Shown here one piece after another: positions 33,163-41,943 of a stretch of DNA of 64,000 nucleotides. The notes under the pieces were generated by a model. That model was not told the DNA's origin and did not search any database. It saw only the letters and a list, made by a program, of their open reading frames with translations. Source of the DNA: Streptomyces sp. MMG1533 (GTDB lineage Bacteria > Actinomycetota > Actinomycetes > Streptomycetales > Streptomycetaceae); contig NZ_LGDG01000134.1 of NCBI RefSeq assembly GCF_001279775.1, forward strand, positions 1-64,000, in the 5' to 3' direction. The first letter of the stretch is position 1. Each line of letters begins with the position of its first letter. The position numbers and the translations under genes are program-made.

Positions 33163-34176
33163 ATGACGAGGCCGACGGAGGATCCGAGGGCAGCCGGGAC
33201 CGCCCCGCCCGCAAGGGCAGGGGCCACGGCGGAAGGTGGCACGCGCACCCTCGGTCTGGTCTATCCGCCGGCAGGACGCAACCGCGACTACACGGGGATG
33301 CAGCTCTCCTTCGTCGGCGGCGTGGCCGAGGCGGCCACGACGTACGACTACGACCTCCTCCTCTCCCCCGCCGACCGGGCGAGTGACCCGTCCTTCCGGC
33401 GGATGATCGAAGGGGGGCGGGTGGACGGCGTGATCGTCATGGAGATCCGGCTGGAGGACGACCGGGTCGAGCACCTCGCCAAGGCCGGCTTCCCCTTCGT
33501 CACCATCGGGAGGAACAGCAGGGCGGAGGAGACCGGCTGGGTCGATCTGGACTTCGCGGGCCTGGCACGCGGCTGCGTGTACCACCTGGCCGACCGGGGC
33601 CACCGCCGGATCGCCTTCGTCAACCGGTCGGAACAGCTCTTCCAGAGCGGGTACGGCTTCGCACACCTCGGACTCGAGGGCTACACCAAGGCCATGGCGG
33701 AGCAGGTCCTCACCCCCCGCGCGTACCTCTGCGGCGACGACGTCGCCGCCGGGGAAGCGGTCCTGGAACAGATCCTGCTGGACGATCCGGCGACCACCTC
33801 GCTGGTCACCATGAACGAGGCGGCCCTCGAGGGCCTGTACCGCGGGCTGACCCGGCACGGCCGCGCCGTGCCGCGCGACTTCTCGGTCGTCGGCGTGGCG
33901 GCCGGCCGCTGGGCGGAGCAGGTGGACCCGCAGCTCACCGCGGCCGAGATCCCCGCCAAGGAGATGAGCCGGGTGGCCGTAGACCTGATGGTTCGACGGC
34001 TCACCTCCCCGGGCTCACCTCCCCGGCACGTCCTGCTGAAACCCCTGATCTCCCTGCGGGCCAGCACCGGGGCCTGCCGGCCGGTGCCCGGTTCGGAGCC
34101 CGAACGGGAATTCCCGGATCTCGACGACTTCCCTGATCTGCCGGACGCACCCGATCCGTCGGACCCCGACTTCTGA
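33163..34176 (+). CDS. LacI/PBP1-like sensor domain protein lacking the helix-turn-helix
   Basis: This 337-residue protein is a LacI-family effector domain from its first fold element (RTLGLVYPPAGRNRDYTGMQ), through VDGVIVMEIRLEDDRVEHLA, FPFVTIGRNS, YHLADRGHRRIAFVNRS and RDFSVVGVAAGRWAEQVDPQ. The usual 60-residue DNA-binding part (helix-turn-helix, hinge) is absent: only about 28 Ala/Pro/Thr-rich residues precede the sensor, and the upstream gene ends one base before the ATG. No secretion signal is present, so it is a cytoplasmic ligand-binding protein. The C-terminus ends in an Asp/Pro-rich tail (DLDDFPDLPDAPDPSDPDF). It may relay ligand state to the phosphatase encoded just upstream. Confidence 0.85.
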   Translation: MTRPTEDPRAAGTAPPARAGATAEGGTRTLGLVYPPAGRNRDYTGMQLSFVGGVAEAATTYDYDLLLSPADRASDPSFRRMIEGGRVDGVIVMEIRLEDDRVEHLAKAGFPFVTIGRNSRAEETGWVDLDFAGLARGCVYHLADRGHRRIAFVNRSEQLFQSGYGFAHLGLEGYTKAMAEQVLTPRAYLCGDDVAAGEAVLEQILLDDPATTSLVTMNEAALEGLYRGLTRHGRAVPRDFSVVGVAAGRWAEQVDPQLTAAEIPAKEMSRVAVDLMVRRLTSPGSPPRHVLLKPLISLRASTGACRPVPGSEPEREFPDLDDFPDLPDAPDPSDPDF

Positions 34177-34189
34177 CCTGGAGTGAAGC

Positions 34190-35437
34190 ATGTCGTACGC
34201 CGTCGACCGCCGCGGTTTCCTGCGTGCCGCGGGGGTGGGAGCCGCCGCCCTCGGCCTCGGCCCGGCCCTGGCGTCCTGTGACTCGGGCCGGCAGAGCGGC
34301 AGCGAGACAGTCACCCTCACCTGGTGGGACTACTTCACCCTGGACAACTTCCAGCCCGCCTTCGCACGGCTCGTGAAGGACATCGAGGCCAACGTCCCCG
34401 ACGTGCGGATCGAGCGGCGGACGTTCCCCTTCGCGGACCTCGACCGGCAGATCACCCTGGGTGCGGTCTCCGGTGATCTCCCGGACATCGCCATCGTCGA
34501 CAACGTCGCCATGAACTCACTCGGCGGCAGCGGACTGCTGGCCGATCTCACCGGCAGGGTCGAGGAATGGGGTCAGGCGGGCAAGTACTACGCGGGCCCG
34601 TGGGCCGGCTGTCAGGTCGACGGGAAAACCCTGGGGATCCCCAACAACAGCAACTGCCTCGCCCTGTACTGCAACACCGGGCTGCTCGACGCCGCCGGAG
34701 TGAAGCCCCCGGCCACTTGGGACGAACTGGCCGACACGGCTCAGAAGCTGAGCGGCGGGGACCGGTTCGGTCTGGCGATGAGCGCGATCAGGACGGAGGA
34801 GGGCGTCTTCCAGTTCCTGCCGTTCCTGTGGCAGGCAGGCGGCGATCTGGACACCTTCGCCACGTACGGCGCCACCGCCCTGTCCTTCCTCGACGACCTC
34901 GTCGCCAAGGGCTCGCTGTCCGAGCAGTGCGTGGGCTGGACGCAGCAGGACGTCAACACACGGTTCGTCAACCAGCGGGCCGCGATGCAGATCAACGGCC
35001 CGTGGCAGCTCCCCACCCTCAAGCAGGCCGACCTGGAGTGGGAGGTCGTCGCACTGCCCCGTGACCGGGCGTCCGCCACCTGCCTGGGCGGGGAGAACTG
35101 GGTCGTGATGGAGAGCAGCAAGCACCAGGACAAGGCCTGGGAGGTCCTGGAGTACACCCAGCGTCCGTCGGTCCTGGTGCCGTTCCTGGTGGCACTCGGC
35201 AACCTTCCCGCCCGCAAGGACCTGGCGGACACGGGCACCTGGGCGTCCGACCCGGCCCTGCGGCTCTTCCTCAGCCAGCTGCCCGTCGCCCGTCCGCGTC
35301 AGTACGGTCCGCACTACGCCGACGCCTCGCAGGCCGTCGCCGTGGCCGAACAGGCCGTACTCACCGGTTCCGCGGCCCCCGCCGCCGCGGCGAAGTCCGC
35401 CGCCGTCAAGATCGACAAGGCGCTGGAGCGCCGGTGA
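34190..35437 (+). CDS. Sugar ABC transporter substrate-binding lipoprotein (CUT1, Tat signal)
   Basis: This 415-residue extracellular solute-binding protein (family 1) has a twin-arginine signal (DRRGFLRAAG) and lipobox LASC at about residue 29, so it is a Tat-exported lipoprotein. Mature features include VTLTWWDYFTLDNFQPAFAR, LGIPNNSNCLALYCNTGLLD and QRAAMQINGPWQLPTL. Two permease genes follow with overlapping or near-overlapping stops and starts. There is no ATPase gene, so the shared MsiK ATPase presumably powers it. The ligand (a mono- or oligosaccharide) is unknown. Confidence 0.92.
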   Translation: MSYAVDRRGFLRAAGVGAAALGLGPALASCDSGRQSGSETVTLTWWDYFTLDNFQPAFARLVKDIEANVPDVRIERRTFPFADLDRQITLGAVSGDLPDIAIVDNVAMNSLGGSGLLADLTGRVEEWGQAGKYYAGPWAGCQVDGKTLGIPNNSNCLALYCNTGLLDAAGVKPPATWDELADTAQKLSGGDRFGLAMSAIRTEEGVFQFLPFLWQAGGDLDTFATYGATALSFLDDLVAKGSLSEQCVGWTQQDVNTRFVNQRAAMQINGPWQLPTLKQADLEWEVVALPRDRASATCLGGENWVVMESSKHQDKAWEVLEYTQRPSVLVPFLVALGNLPARKDLADTGTWASDPALRLFLSQLPVARPRQYGPHYADASQAVAVAEQAVLTGSAAPAAAAKSAAVKIDKALERR

Positions 35438-36345
35438 GGAGGCGCCATGCGCCTTCACCTTCCTCGCGCCGCCGACGGGCCGGATACCTGTTCTCGCTCC
35501 CCGGCCTGACCTTCCTCGGCCTGTTCCTGGCGTACCCGCTGCTCTACAACGTGTGGACGTCCGTGCACGACGTCGACCTGAGCGCGCTGCTCGGCGGTGC
35601 CACGCGGTTCAACGGCCTCGCCAACTACCGGGCCACCGTCGCCGACCCGGACTTCTGGCACGCCGTACGGCTCTCGATCGTCTTCACCCTGGCGTCGCTG
35701 CTGTTCCAGTTCGTCATCGGCTTCGCCCTGGCCCTGCTGTTCGCCCGGCCGTTCCCGCTGAACGGGCTGCTGCGGTCGCTGCTCCTGGTGGCGTGGCTGC
35801 TGCCCCCGGTGGTCAGCGGCACCCTCTTCCGCTGGATGCTCGACGGCGAATCGGGCGCCTACAACGGACTGTTGCGCGCAACGGGTCTCGGCGCCCTGTC
35901 CCACGACTGGCTCACCGACCCGGGCACCTCGCTGGCCGGGGTCGTCCTCGCCAACGTCTGGGTCGGCGTGCCCTTCAACATGCTGCTGCTCCTGGTGGGG
36001 CTGCACACCATCGACCCGGAGCTCCACGAGGCCGCCGCCATCGACGGCGCGGGCGTCTGGCAACGCTTCCGGTGGATCACCCTCCCGCTGATGCGGCCCG
36101 TGTCGGTGACCGTGCTGCTGCTCGGCCTCGTCTACACCTTCAAGGTCTTCGACATCATCTTCGTGATGACGGGCGGCGGCCCCGTCGACGCCACCAGCGT
36201 CCTGTCGCTCTACGTCTACGAGATCTTCTTCAAGTTCTTCCGCTTCGGCGAGGGCGCCGCGGCCGGCCTGCTCCTGCTGCTCGTGCCCCTGCTCGTGGGC
36301 GGGCTCTATGTGCGTCGGCTGCGCAGGGAAGGAGAAACGGCGTGA
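35434..36345 (+). CDS. Sugar ABC transporter permease (MalF-like)
   Basis: This 303-residue inner-membrane permease has an Arg-rich N-terminus, six predicted helices (from AGYLFSLPGLTFLGLFLAYP to AAAGLLLLLVPLLVGGLYVR) and the EAA loop EAAAIDGAGVWQRFRWITLP that docks the ATPase. GTG at 35434 overlaps the stop of the binding-protein gene (GTGA). It pairs with the next permease. Confidence 0.93.
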   Translation: MRRRHAPSPSSRRRRAGYLFSLPGLTFLGLFLAYPLLYNVWTSVHDVDLSALLGGATRFNGLANYRATVADPDFWHAVRLSIVFTLASLLFQFVIGFALALLFARPFPLNGLLRSLLLVAWLLPPVVSGTLFRWMLDGESGAYNGLLRATGLGALSHDWLTDPGTSLAGVVLANVWVGVPFNMLLLLVGLHTIDPELHEAAAIDGAGVWQRFRWITLPLMRPVSVTVLLLGLVYTFKVFDIIFVMTGGGPVDATSVLSLYVYEIFFKFFRFGEGAAAGLLLLLVPLLVGGLYVRRLRREGETA

Positions 36346-37172
36346 CCCCGGGCCGCCGCCGCCCCTGGCTGCTCACCACCACCGCCGCGCTGATCACCGC
36401 CGCCTTCCTCCTGCCGGTCTACTGGATGGTCAACACCAGCCTCACCGAGCCGGACCGGATCCTCGCCGAGACCCCGCAGTGGGTCCCCGCACCGGTCACC
36501 ACGGAGAACTACTCGACCGCGCTGGCCGCCGAGGCCCTCCCCCAGGCCCTGCTCAACAGCGTGGTGATCTCCTGCGGAGTGGTCGCGCTCACCCTGCTCC
36601 TCGGCGTTCCCCTCGCCTACGCGCTCGCCCGGATCCCGATGCGCGGCTCCGGCACCATGGTCCTCGCCCTGCTCATCGCCCAACTGCCGCCCAGCATCGT
36701 GCTCGCGGCCCCGCTGTTCATCCTCGAACGCCGGGCCGGTCTCGACGACACGTACCTCGGTCTGATCGCCGCGGACACCACCCTCACCCTGCCCTTCGCG
36801 GTGATCGTGCTGCGCCCCGTGCTGCGGAGCGTGCCGAGGGAGCTGGAGGAGGCGGCCCTGGTCGACGGCTGCGGTCCGGCGGGCGTACTGCTGAGGGTGG
36901 TCCTGCCCGTCATGGTGCCCGGCCTGGTCGCGGTGGCGGGGCTGGCCTTCCTGATCGGCTGGGGCGAGTTCGTCTTCGGCCTCACCCTCGCCACGGAGCC
37001 CGCCGTACAGCCCGTCACCGTCCTGCTCAACGCCTTCGTGGGCCTGCACGGATCCGCATGGGGGGCCCTGATGGCCACCGCCACCCTCATCAGCATCCCC
37101 GTGGTCTGCGTCTTCGCGATCTTCCAGCGCTTCATCGTGGGCGGGCTCACCGCGGGAAGCGTCAAGAACTGA
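36342..37172 (+). CDS. Sugar ABC transporter permease (MalG-like)
   Basis: This 276-residue permease starts at GTG 36342, overlapping the previous stop, with GGAG 7 bases upstream. It has six helices and the EAA loop EEAALVDGCGPAGVLLRVVL. It is the last gene of the operon that starts with the phosphatase. No glycosidase gene follows. Confidence 0.93.
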   Translation: MTPGRRRPWLLTTTAALITAAFLLPVYWMVNTSLTEPDRILAETPQWVPAPVTTENYSTALAAEALPQALLNSVVISCGVVALTLLLGVPLAYALARIPMRGSGTMVLALLIAQLPPSIVLAAPLFILERRAGLDDTYLGLIAADTTLTLPFAVIVLRPVLRSVPRELEEAALVDGCGPAGVLLRVVLPVMVPGLVAVAGLAFLIGWGEFVFGLTLATEPAVQPVTVLLNAFVGLHGSAWGALMATATLISIPVVCVFAIFQRFIVGGLTAGSVKN

Positions 37173-37188
37173 CCGGCGCGTCGACCCG

Positions 37189-37236
37189 GTCAATGACCCG
37201 GTCGAAGTCCCGGTCGAAGTCTCAGTCGAAGTCTCA
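37189..37236. repeat. Four 12-bp direct repeats (GTCGAAGTCYCR type)
   Basis: GTCAATGACCCG, GTCGAAGTCCCG and two copies of GTCGAAGTCTCA run head to tail, starting 16 bases after the permease stop. Open in every unit, the repeat may once have been coding; no function is evident. Confidence 0.8.
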
Positions 37237-37331
37237 GTGGCCAAGAGGAGTCCGCTGTCGACGCCATGCGGAGTCGGACGTTGGACGAGCCGCGAGCTGC
37301 CTTCTACGGGGCGGACGACAGCATCAACCAC

Positions 37332-37352
37332 ACCTGAACCGTACGTTCAGGT
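37332..37352. promoter_or_regulatory. Inverted repeat ACCTGAAC-CGTAC-GTTCAGGT
   Basis: Perfect 8-bp arms flank CGTAC. An outer pair, CACACCT (37329-37335) and AGGTGTG (37361-37367), overlaps the left arm, so two alternative pairings exist. The symmetry is what a dimeric regulator (for example TetR type) would bind, but no adjacent gene has an obvious promoter here. Confidence 0.35.
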
Positions 37353-37642
37353 CATCCGTGAGGTGTGCACCATGTCAACCACGGCAGGGGCCGGGTCGGC
37401 CGAGCACGGAGCCGGGCGCCGGCGCCGTACTCGCAGCGGTCCGCGTGCCGAAGTCAAATCGGGAAGGGGCGGTGCGCCAGAGGCACTACCAGTAGGCACC
37501 CGTGCCGAACCCCGACTGCATCACCTTCTGCCACCGCTGAGCCGCGTTGTTCTGCGGATGCCTCACAGCCGGGGGTCGGACTCTCACCGCGCCGATTCGC
37601 AGGACGACGCCCCCGGCACCTGCGGCTCGAACGGCGCGTGGC

Positions 37643-40489
37643 TCAGCCGCTGAACGAAGGCCCGGGCGTCCGACCCGCCATCAGGCCCGCCAGAGCTGCC
37701 CGCGACGAGACCCCCGTCTTGCGGTAGACCCGGGAGATGTGGGTCTCGACCGTGCGGCGGCTCAGGCAGAGCCGGTCGGCGATCGCCGGGCTGGTGAGGC
37801 CGTCGGCGACGAGGTCGGCGATCTCCCGTTCGCGGGCCGTCAGTTCGGCGAGGCGGCGCACAGGACCGTCGGCGGCTTCGGCCACCGCCGGGCCGACCAC
37901 CTCGGCCAGGCCGGCCAGCATCCCGCTGCCGCCGGCGGCGGCGAGCCGCTGCCCGCGGTGCCAGGCCGCCCGCCCGCGCCGCGGACCGTCCGGGTCCGCC
38001 GCCAGCAGGGGGGCGGACAGGAGCAGGGAGTACGCCTCCCAGAACGCCCCTCCGCTGCGGGCGCTCTCCTCGGCCGCCGCCACGAACAGGTCCGCCGCCG
38101 CCCTGTCGTCACCGAGACCGAGACGTATGTGCGCGGCGCTGCGCATCGCCGAGGCCCGCTGCACGGGCAGATCGAGCCTTTCGGCCTCCTCGTGGGCCCG
38201 CTCGGCCCATTCCTTCGCCGTGTCCAGGTCACCCGTGGTGACGGCGGCGGTCACGAGGACCTCCAGGAACAGCGGGCGCATCGAGGGCTGCATCCGCCGC
38301 AGGCCGGGGCCGCCGGCGCGCAGCAGCGCATCCCGGGCGCGGGCCGGGTCGCCGGCGGTGAGCGCCGCGTAGCCGAGCACGCACCAGGCGATGGACGCCC
38401 ACCAGTTGACGCCCAGACCGGCCGCGGCCACCGCCTCCTCGGCGATGGCGAGTGGCCGCGGATCGCCGGGTGGGCAGGCGTCCACCAGGGCGTGGGCCCT
38501 GGTCGCGAGGACGAAGGCGAGCAGTTCGTCGCTGCCGATGCCGCGGGCGATGTCCTCGGCCTCGTCGGACAGTTCCACCGCCGACGCGAGCCGGCAGGTC
38601 TGGATGCGCACGTGAGTCTTGCAGAGCAGAAGGTGGGGCAGGAGGTAGAGCTGGCCGGTGCGGCGGGCTATGGCCAGGCCTCGGTCCGCGTGCCGCTCGG
38701 CATCGGCGTAGCGCTCCAGGAACGCCTCCGCCCAGCCCAACCGGACCAGCGGCTCGCACAGGCCGGTCAGATCGCCGTCCGGCAGCGAGTCCACGAGGGC
38801 CGCCGCCCGGCGGGTGAAGTCGTCGGCCGCAGCCGTCTCCCCCTCGTACGCCTCCCCCAGTGCGGCGACGGCCAGCGCACCCGCCACCCCCGTCTCGTCC
38901 CCGAGCGAGCCGGCCACCTCCAGGGTGTGCGCCACGTCGGAGCGCACCGCCGGGTACGACGTGTCGTGCGGGGCCAAGGAACCCAGTTCCAGGCCCAGCG
39001 CCACCTGGTCGGCGGGCGACGGCGCGGGATCGGTGCGGTGCAGCTCGCGGCGGAGCAGGGCCACCGCCTCCGAGTAACGCCCCAAGTGGCGCTCCATGAC
39101 GGCGCACAGCACCACGGCGGACGCCCGCGATCCCGTCCCGTCGCGCGGGTCGGGCAGGGCTAGCACCTGGTGCAACAGGTCACGGCTCTCCCGGAGCCGG
39201 CCGCCGGCGCCCAGCGCCCGGGCCCGCCGCAGCATCAACTCGCGCCGTCTGCTCGCGTGTTCCGTCGTGTGCGGAAGGTGCCGGAGCACCACCTCGAGCC
39301 AGTGCGCGCTGCTCGCGGGCGCCGTGTGGGCGGCCTGCTCGGCGGCCTCGGTCAGCACGGCCGCCGCCTGCGGGTCCCAGCCGGACAGCGACTGCTCGGC
39401 GTGGTGCGCCTGCTCGGCCAGCGGGGCGCCGACCCGGGCGAGTTCGGCGGCGGCCAGGCGGTGGGTCTCCGTACGCAGCCAGGGGTCGGTGCCGTCGCGG
39501 ACGAGGCTGCGCAGCACGGGGTGCCGCAACGCGATCCGCCCGTGCGTGCCGGTGCGCAGCAGGTCGCGCCGGGTCAGCACGGCGAGGTCCTCGGCCAGCC
39601 GTCCCGGCTCGTGGCCGGTCACCGGGCCGAGCAGGGCGGGCGTGGCGTGGTCGCCGAGCGCGGCCACCGCTTCGACGAGCCGACCCTGCGACGGCGTCAG
39701 CGGGGTCAGCTCGTCGAGCAGCAGCGCGCCGAGGCCGGTCGTGGACAGCCGGCTCACCGACGCGCCCTCGCGGTGCGCCTGGAGCAGGGTCAGCAGGTAC
39801 AGCGGGTTGCCCTCGCTCGCCGTGAAGAGCCGTACGGCCTCGTCGCGGGCCAGGTCGGGGGTGAGCAACTCGACGCAGTCACGCTCGCCGAGCGGGCCGA
39901 GAACCGTCCGCCGTACCGTGCCGGTCTCCGTGCCGCGGGTGAGGGTCGCGGCGAGCGGGGCGGGGCTCTGCCGGTCGCGGCGGGCGAGGACCAGCAGGAC
40001 GCGGGCGCGCACGGGGTGCCGTACGAGATGGTCGAGGAGTTCCAGCGACGCGGCGTCCGCCCAGTGCATGTCGTCCAGCACCACGACCAGCGGGGACGCC
40101 GCGGCGTGGGCCAACAGGGCGGCAGTGGCCCGGTGCAGGCGGAAGCGGTCGGTGCGGCGGGGAGCGCCGCTGAGCACCGGGGCGACCTCGGAGGCCGCCG
40201 GGAAGGACTTCACGATCTGTGGGTCGAGGTCGGAGAAGGCGTCGGTGAACGGCTGGAACGGGATGTGGCGTTCGTACTCCGTCGCCCGGCCGCGCAGCAC
40301 CGCCGCCCCGCGCCGCGTCGCGGCCAGGCACAGCTCGTGGACCAGCCGGCTCTTGCCGATGCCTGCCTCACCGCCGACGTCCAGCACCGCCGGGCGGCCG
40401 GGCGCGTCCCCCACCAGGTCCGCCAGCAGCCGGTCGAGGCGCCCGAGTTCGGCCTCTCTGCCGACCAGCGGTGTTCGTTCCGTCGTCAT
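37643..40489 (-). CDS. LAL-family LuxR regulator (AAA ATPase plus LuxR HTH)
   Basis: This 948-residue regulator starts at ATG 40489 (TTERTPLVGREAELGRLDRL). It has an N-terminal AAA/NACHT-like ATPase (Walker A GGEAGIGKSRL, Walker B LVVVLDDMHWAD), a long helical TPR-like middle and a C-terminal LuxR helix-turn-helix (LTAREREIADLVADGLTSPA, then IADRLCLSRRTVETHISRVY). Large LAL proteins activate secondary-metabolism or sugar-utilisation genes. It is divergent from a membrane WD40 gene with a 228-base region between them, and its target genes are not evident. Confidence 0.93.
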   Translation of the reverse strand: MTTERTPLVGREAELGRLDRLLADLVGDAPGRPAVLDVGGEAGIGKSRLVHELCLAATRRGAAVLRGRATEYERHIPFQPFTDAFSDLDPQIVKSFPAASEVAPVLSGAPRRTDRFRLHRATAALLAHAAASPLVVVLDDMHWADAASLELLDHLVRHPVRARVLLVLARRDRQSPAPLAATLTRGTETGTVRRTVLGPLGERDCVELLTPDLARDEAVRLFTASEGNPLYLLTLLQAHREGASVSRLSTTGLGALLLDELTPLTPSQGRLVEAVAALGDHATPALLGPVTGHEPGRLAEDLAVLTRRDLLRTGTHGRIALRHPVLRSLVRDGTDPWLRTETHRLAAAELARVGAPLAEQAHHAEQSLSGWDPQAAAVLTEAAEQAAHTAPASSAHWLEVVLRHLPHTTEHASRRRELMLRRARALGAGGRLRESRDLLHQVLALPDPRDGTGSRASAVVLCAVMERHLGRYSEAVALLRRELHRTDPAPSPADQVALGLELGSLAPHDTSYPAVRSDVAHTLEVAGSLGDETGVAGALAVAALGEAYEGETAAADDFTRRAAALVDSLPDGDLTGLCEPLVRLGWAEAFLERYADAERHADRGLAIARRTGQLYLLPHLLLCKTHVRIQTCRLASAVELSDEAEDIARGIGSDELLAFVLATRAHALVDACPPGDPRPLAIAEEAVAAAGLGVNWWASIAWCVLGYAALTAGDPARARDALLRAGGPGLRRMQPSMRPLFLEVLVTAAVTTGDLDTAKEWAERAHEEAERLDLPVQRASAMRSAAHIRLGLGDDRAAADLFVAAAEESARSGGAFWEAYSLLLSAPLLAADPDGPRRGRAAWHRGQRLAAAGGSGMLAGLAEVVGPAVAEAADGPVRRLAELTAREREIADLVADGLTSPAIADRLCLSRRTVETHISRVYRKTGVSSRAALAGLMAGRTPGPSFSG

Positions 40490-40594
40490 GCCCTCATGCC
40501 CCCCGCAACAGTTGTTGCCCCTGTACATCCTGACGTACGCCACTGACAACCTGTGAAGTTCGTGTCCGGGGTCTCACACCTCCAGGTGCGGAAA

Positions 40595-40616
40595 CTACGT
40601 AACCGATCTACGTAAC
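40595..40616. promoter_or_regulatory. Direct repeats CTACGTAAC in the LAL/WD40 divergent region
   Basis: Two exact copies of CTACGTAAC (40595-40603 and 40608-40616) lie 13 bases apart between the LAL gene and the WD40 gene. LuxR-type and SARP regulators often bind direct repeats. The location suits control of either gene. Confidence 0.4.
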
Positions 40617-40717
40617 AGCACGATCGGCACGGCCCGACGCGCGCGGCAGGATCAAGTCCCTGGGGGGCCGCGGCCGTTGCCGCATCCGGAAGGTCCCGGG
40701 GACTTCGGGGAGGGCGG

Positions 40718-41755
40718 ATGTTGGTCGTCGGCACAGTGGCAGGGATCGTCCTGCTGATCGTCGTATGCCTGATCGTTTGGATCATCCGGCGGTCGGACGG
40801 CCGGTACCGGTTCCGGCCGTCGTTCGAGGCGGCCTGCGAGGTCACGGTCGGCGGCCGGAGACTCGTGGCGTACTCCGGGCACCGCAAGGTGATCCGGCTC
40901 GCGGACCCGGCCGCGCGCGAGGACACGGCGGTCCTCACGGACTCGCGCACCTGGATCCGTGCGCTGTGCGAGGTCCACGTCGACGGCAGACCCCTGCTGA
41001 CGTCCGGCGGCCGGGACGGCGTCGTCCGGCTCTGGGATCTCGAGGAACGAGGCGAGCCGGTGGCCTCCCTCACCGGTCACCGCGGCTGGGTGTTGGCACT
41101 GTGCACGGTGCGGGTCGCCGGGCGCGACCTGCTGGCCTCGGCGGGCCGGGACCGCACGATACGCCTCTGGGACCCGCGCAACGGCCGACTGGTGCGCACG
41201 ATGGACGCCGGCCCCCGGAGGGGGTGGATCTTCTCCCTGTGTCAGGTGCGCACCGGCGGGCGAACACTGCTCGCGTCCGGACACGGCAACGGCACCGTGA
41301 CCCTGTGGCACGCCGAGTCCGGGCAGGCGGCACTGGAGCTGACCGCGCACAACCGCGCCGTGTGGACCCTGTGCGAGGTGTCCGACGGCGACCGCACTCT
41401 GCTGGCCTCCGCCGGCTGGGACGGGGTCGTCCGACTGTGGGACGTGGAGGCACCGCAGGAGGTACGGGCGTTCACCGCCGGCGCCGGACCCGTGTACGCC
41501 CTGTGCCGGGCGGAAGTCGAGGGCCGCACGCTCCTCGTCGCCGGCGGCGACGGGCCGGGCACCGCCGTCTGGGACCCCTCCACCGGCGAACGCGCCGGCG
41601 ACCTGGGCATGGACTTCGCCGGCCTGCTCAGCGGCCACGGCTGGGTACGCGCCGTATGCCAGGTCCGGCCGACGGAGGGCCCACCGCTGATCATCACCGC
41701 GGGGTACGACGACGGGGCACGTGTATGGGACCTGGCGAAGGAGATCGGTGCGTGA
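40718..41755 (+). CDS. Membrane-anchored WD40 repeat protein
   Basis: This 345-residue protein begins with one membrane helix (VVGTVAGIVLLIVVCLIVWI) followed by about six or seven WD40-type blades, each ending in a WD-like dipeptide: VVRLWDL, TIRLWDP, TVTLWHA, VVRLWDV, GTAVWDP, GARVWDL. Unlike typical WD40 blades, each carries the inserted pattern ALCxVxVxGRxLLAS, giving a regular, recently expanded look. GGAGG lies just before the ATG. It is probably a cytoplasmic or surface scaffold; the partners are unknown. Confidence 0.85.
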   Translation: MLVVGTVAGIVLLIVVCLIVWIIRRSDGRYRFRPSFEAACEVTVGGRRLVAYSGHRKVIRLADPAAREDTAVLTDSRTWIRALCEVHVDGRPLLTSGGRDGVVRLWDLEERGEPVASLTGHRGWVLALCTVRVAGRDLLASAGRDRTIRLWDPRNGRLVRTMDAGPRRGWIFSLCQVRTGGRTLLASGHGNGTVTLWHAESGQAALELTAHNRAVWTLCEVSDGDRTLLASAGWDGVVRLWDVEAPQEVRAFTAGAGPVYALCRAEVEGRTLLVAGGDGPGTAVWDPSTGERAGDLGMDFAGLLSGHGWVRAVCQVRPTEGPPLIITAGYDDGARVWDLAKEIGA

Positions 41756-41943
41756 GCGCCCACAGCGGGAAACCCGACAAGTGCGCTGCTCCGCCGCCCT
41801 GTTGCCCACCGGCCGAGTAGAGGACCCGCGTATCGCCCGACTCAACTTGCGTTGTCCGGCCTGGCGTTGGCAGCCGCATCCGGGATTGTGATGGCCCTGC
41901 CCCGGGGGGCGGCGACCACGGGCGACCGAACGATGCCCAGGGC

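Larger units (their letters stand above)
37173..37642. other. 470-base intergenic region with repeats and inverted repeats
   Basis: I support no gene here. It contains four 12-bp direct repeats (37189-37236) and a nested inverted repeat at 37329-37367. On the minus strand a short frame ending near 37491 (NNAAQRWQKVMQSGFGTGAYW) looks protein-like and could be the relic of a C-terminus, but I do not recognise its family. Confidence 0.4.

Noticed and set aside
37491..37560. Minus-strand peptide ending GFGTGAYW as a real gene
   Set aside because: It looks protein-like but is too short, has no start or ribosome binding site, and I cannot tie it to a family; kept only as a possible relic.
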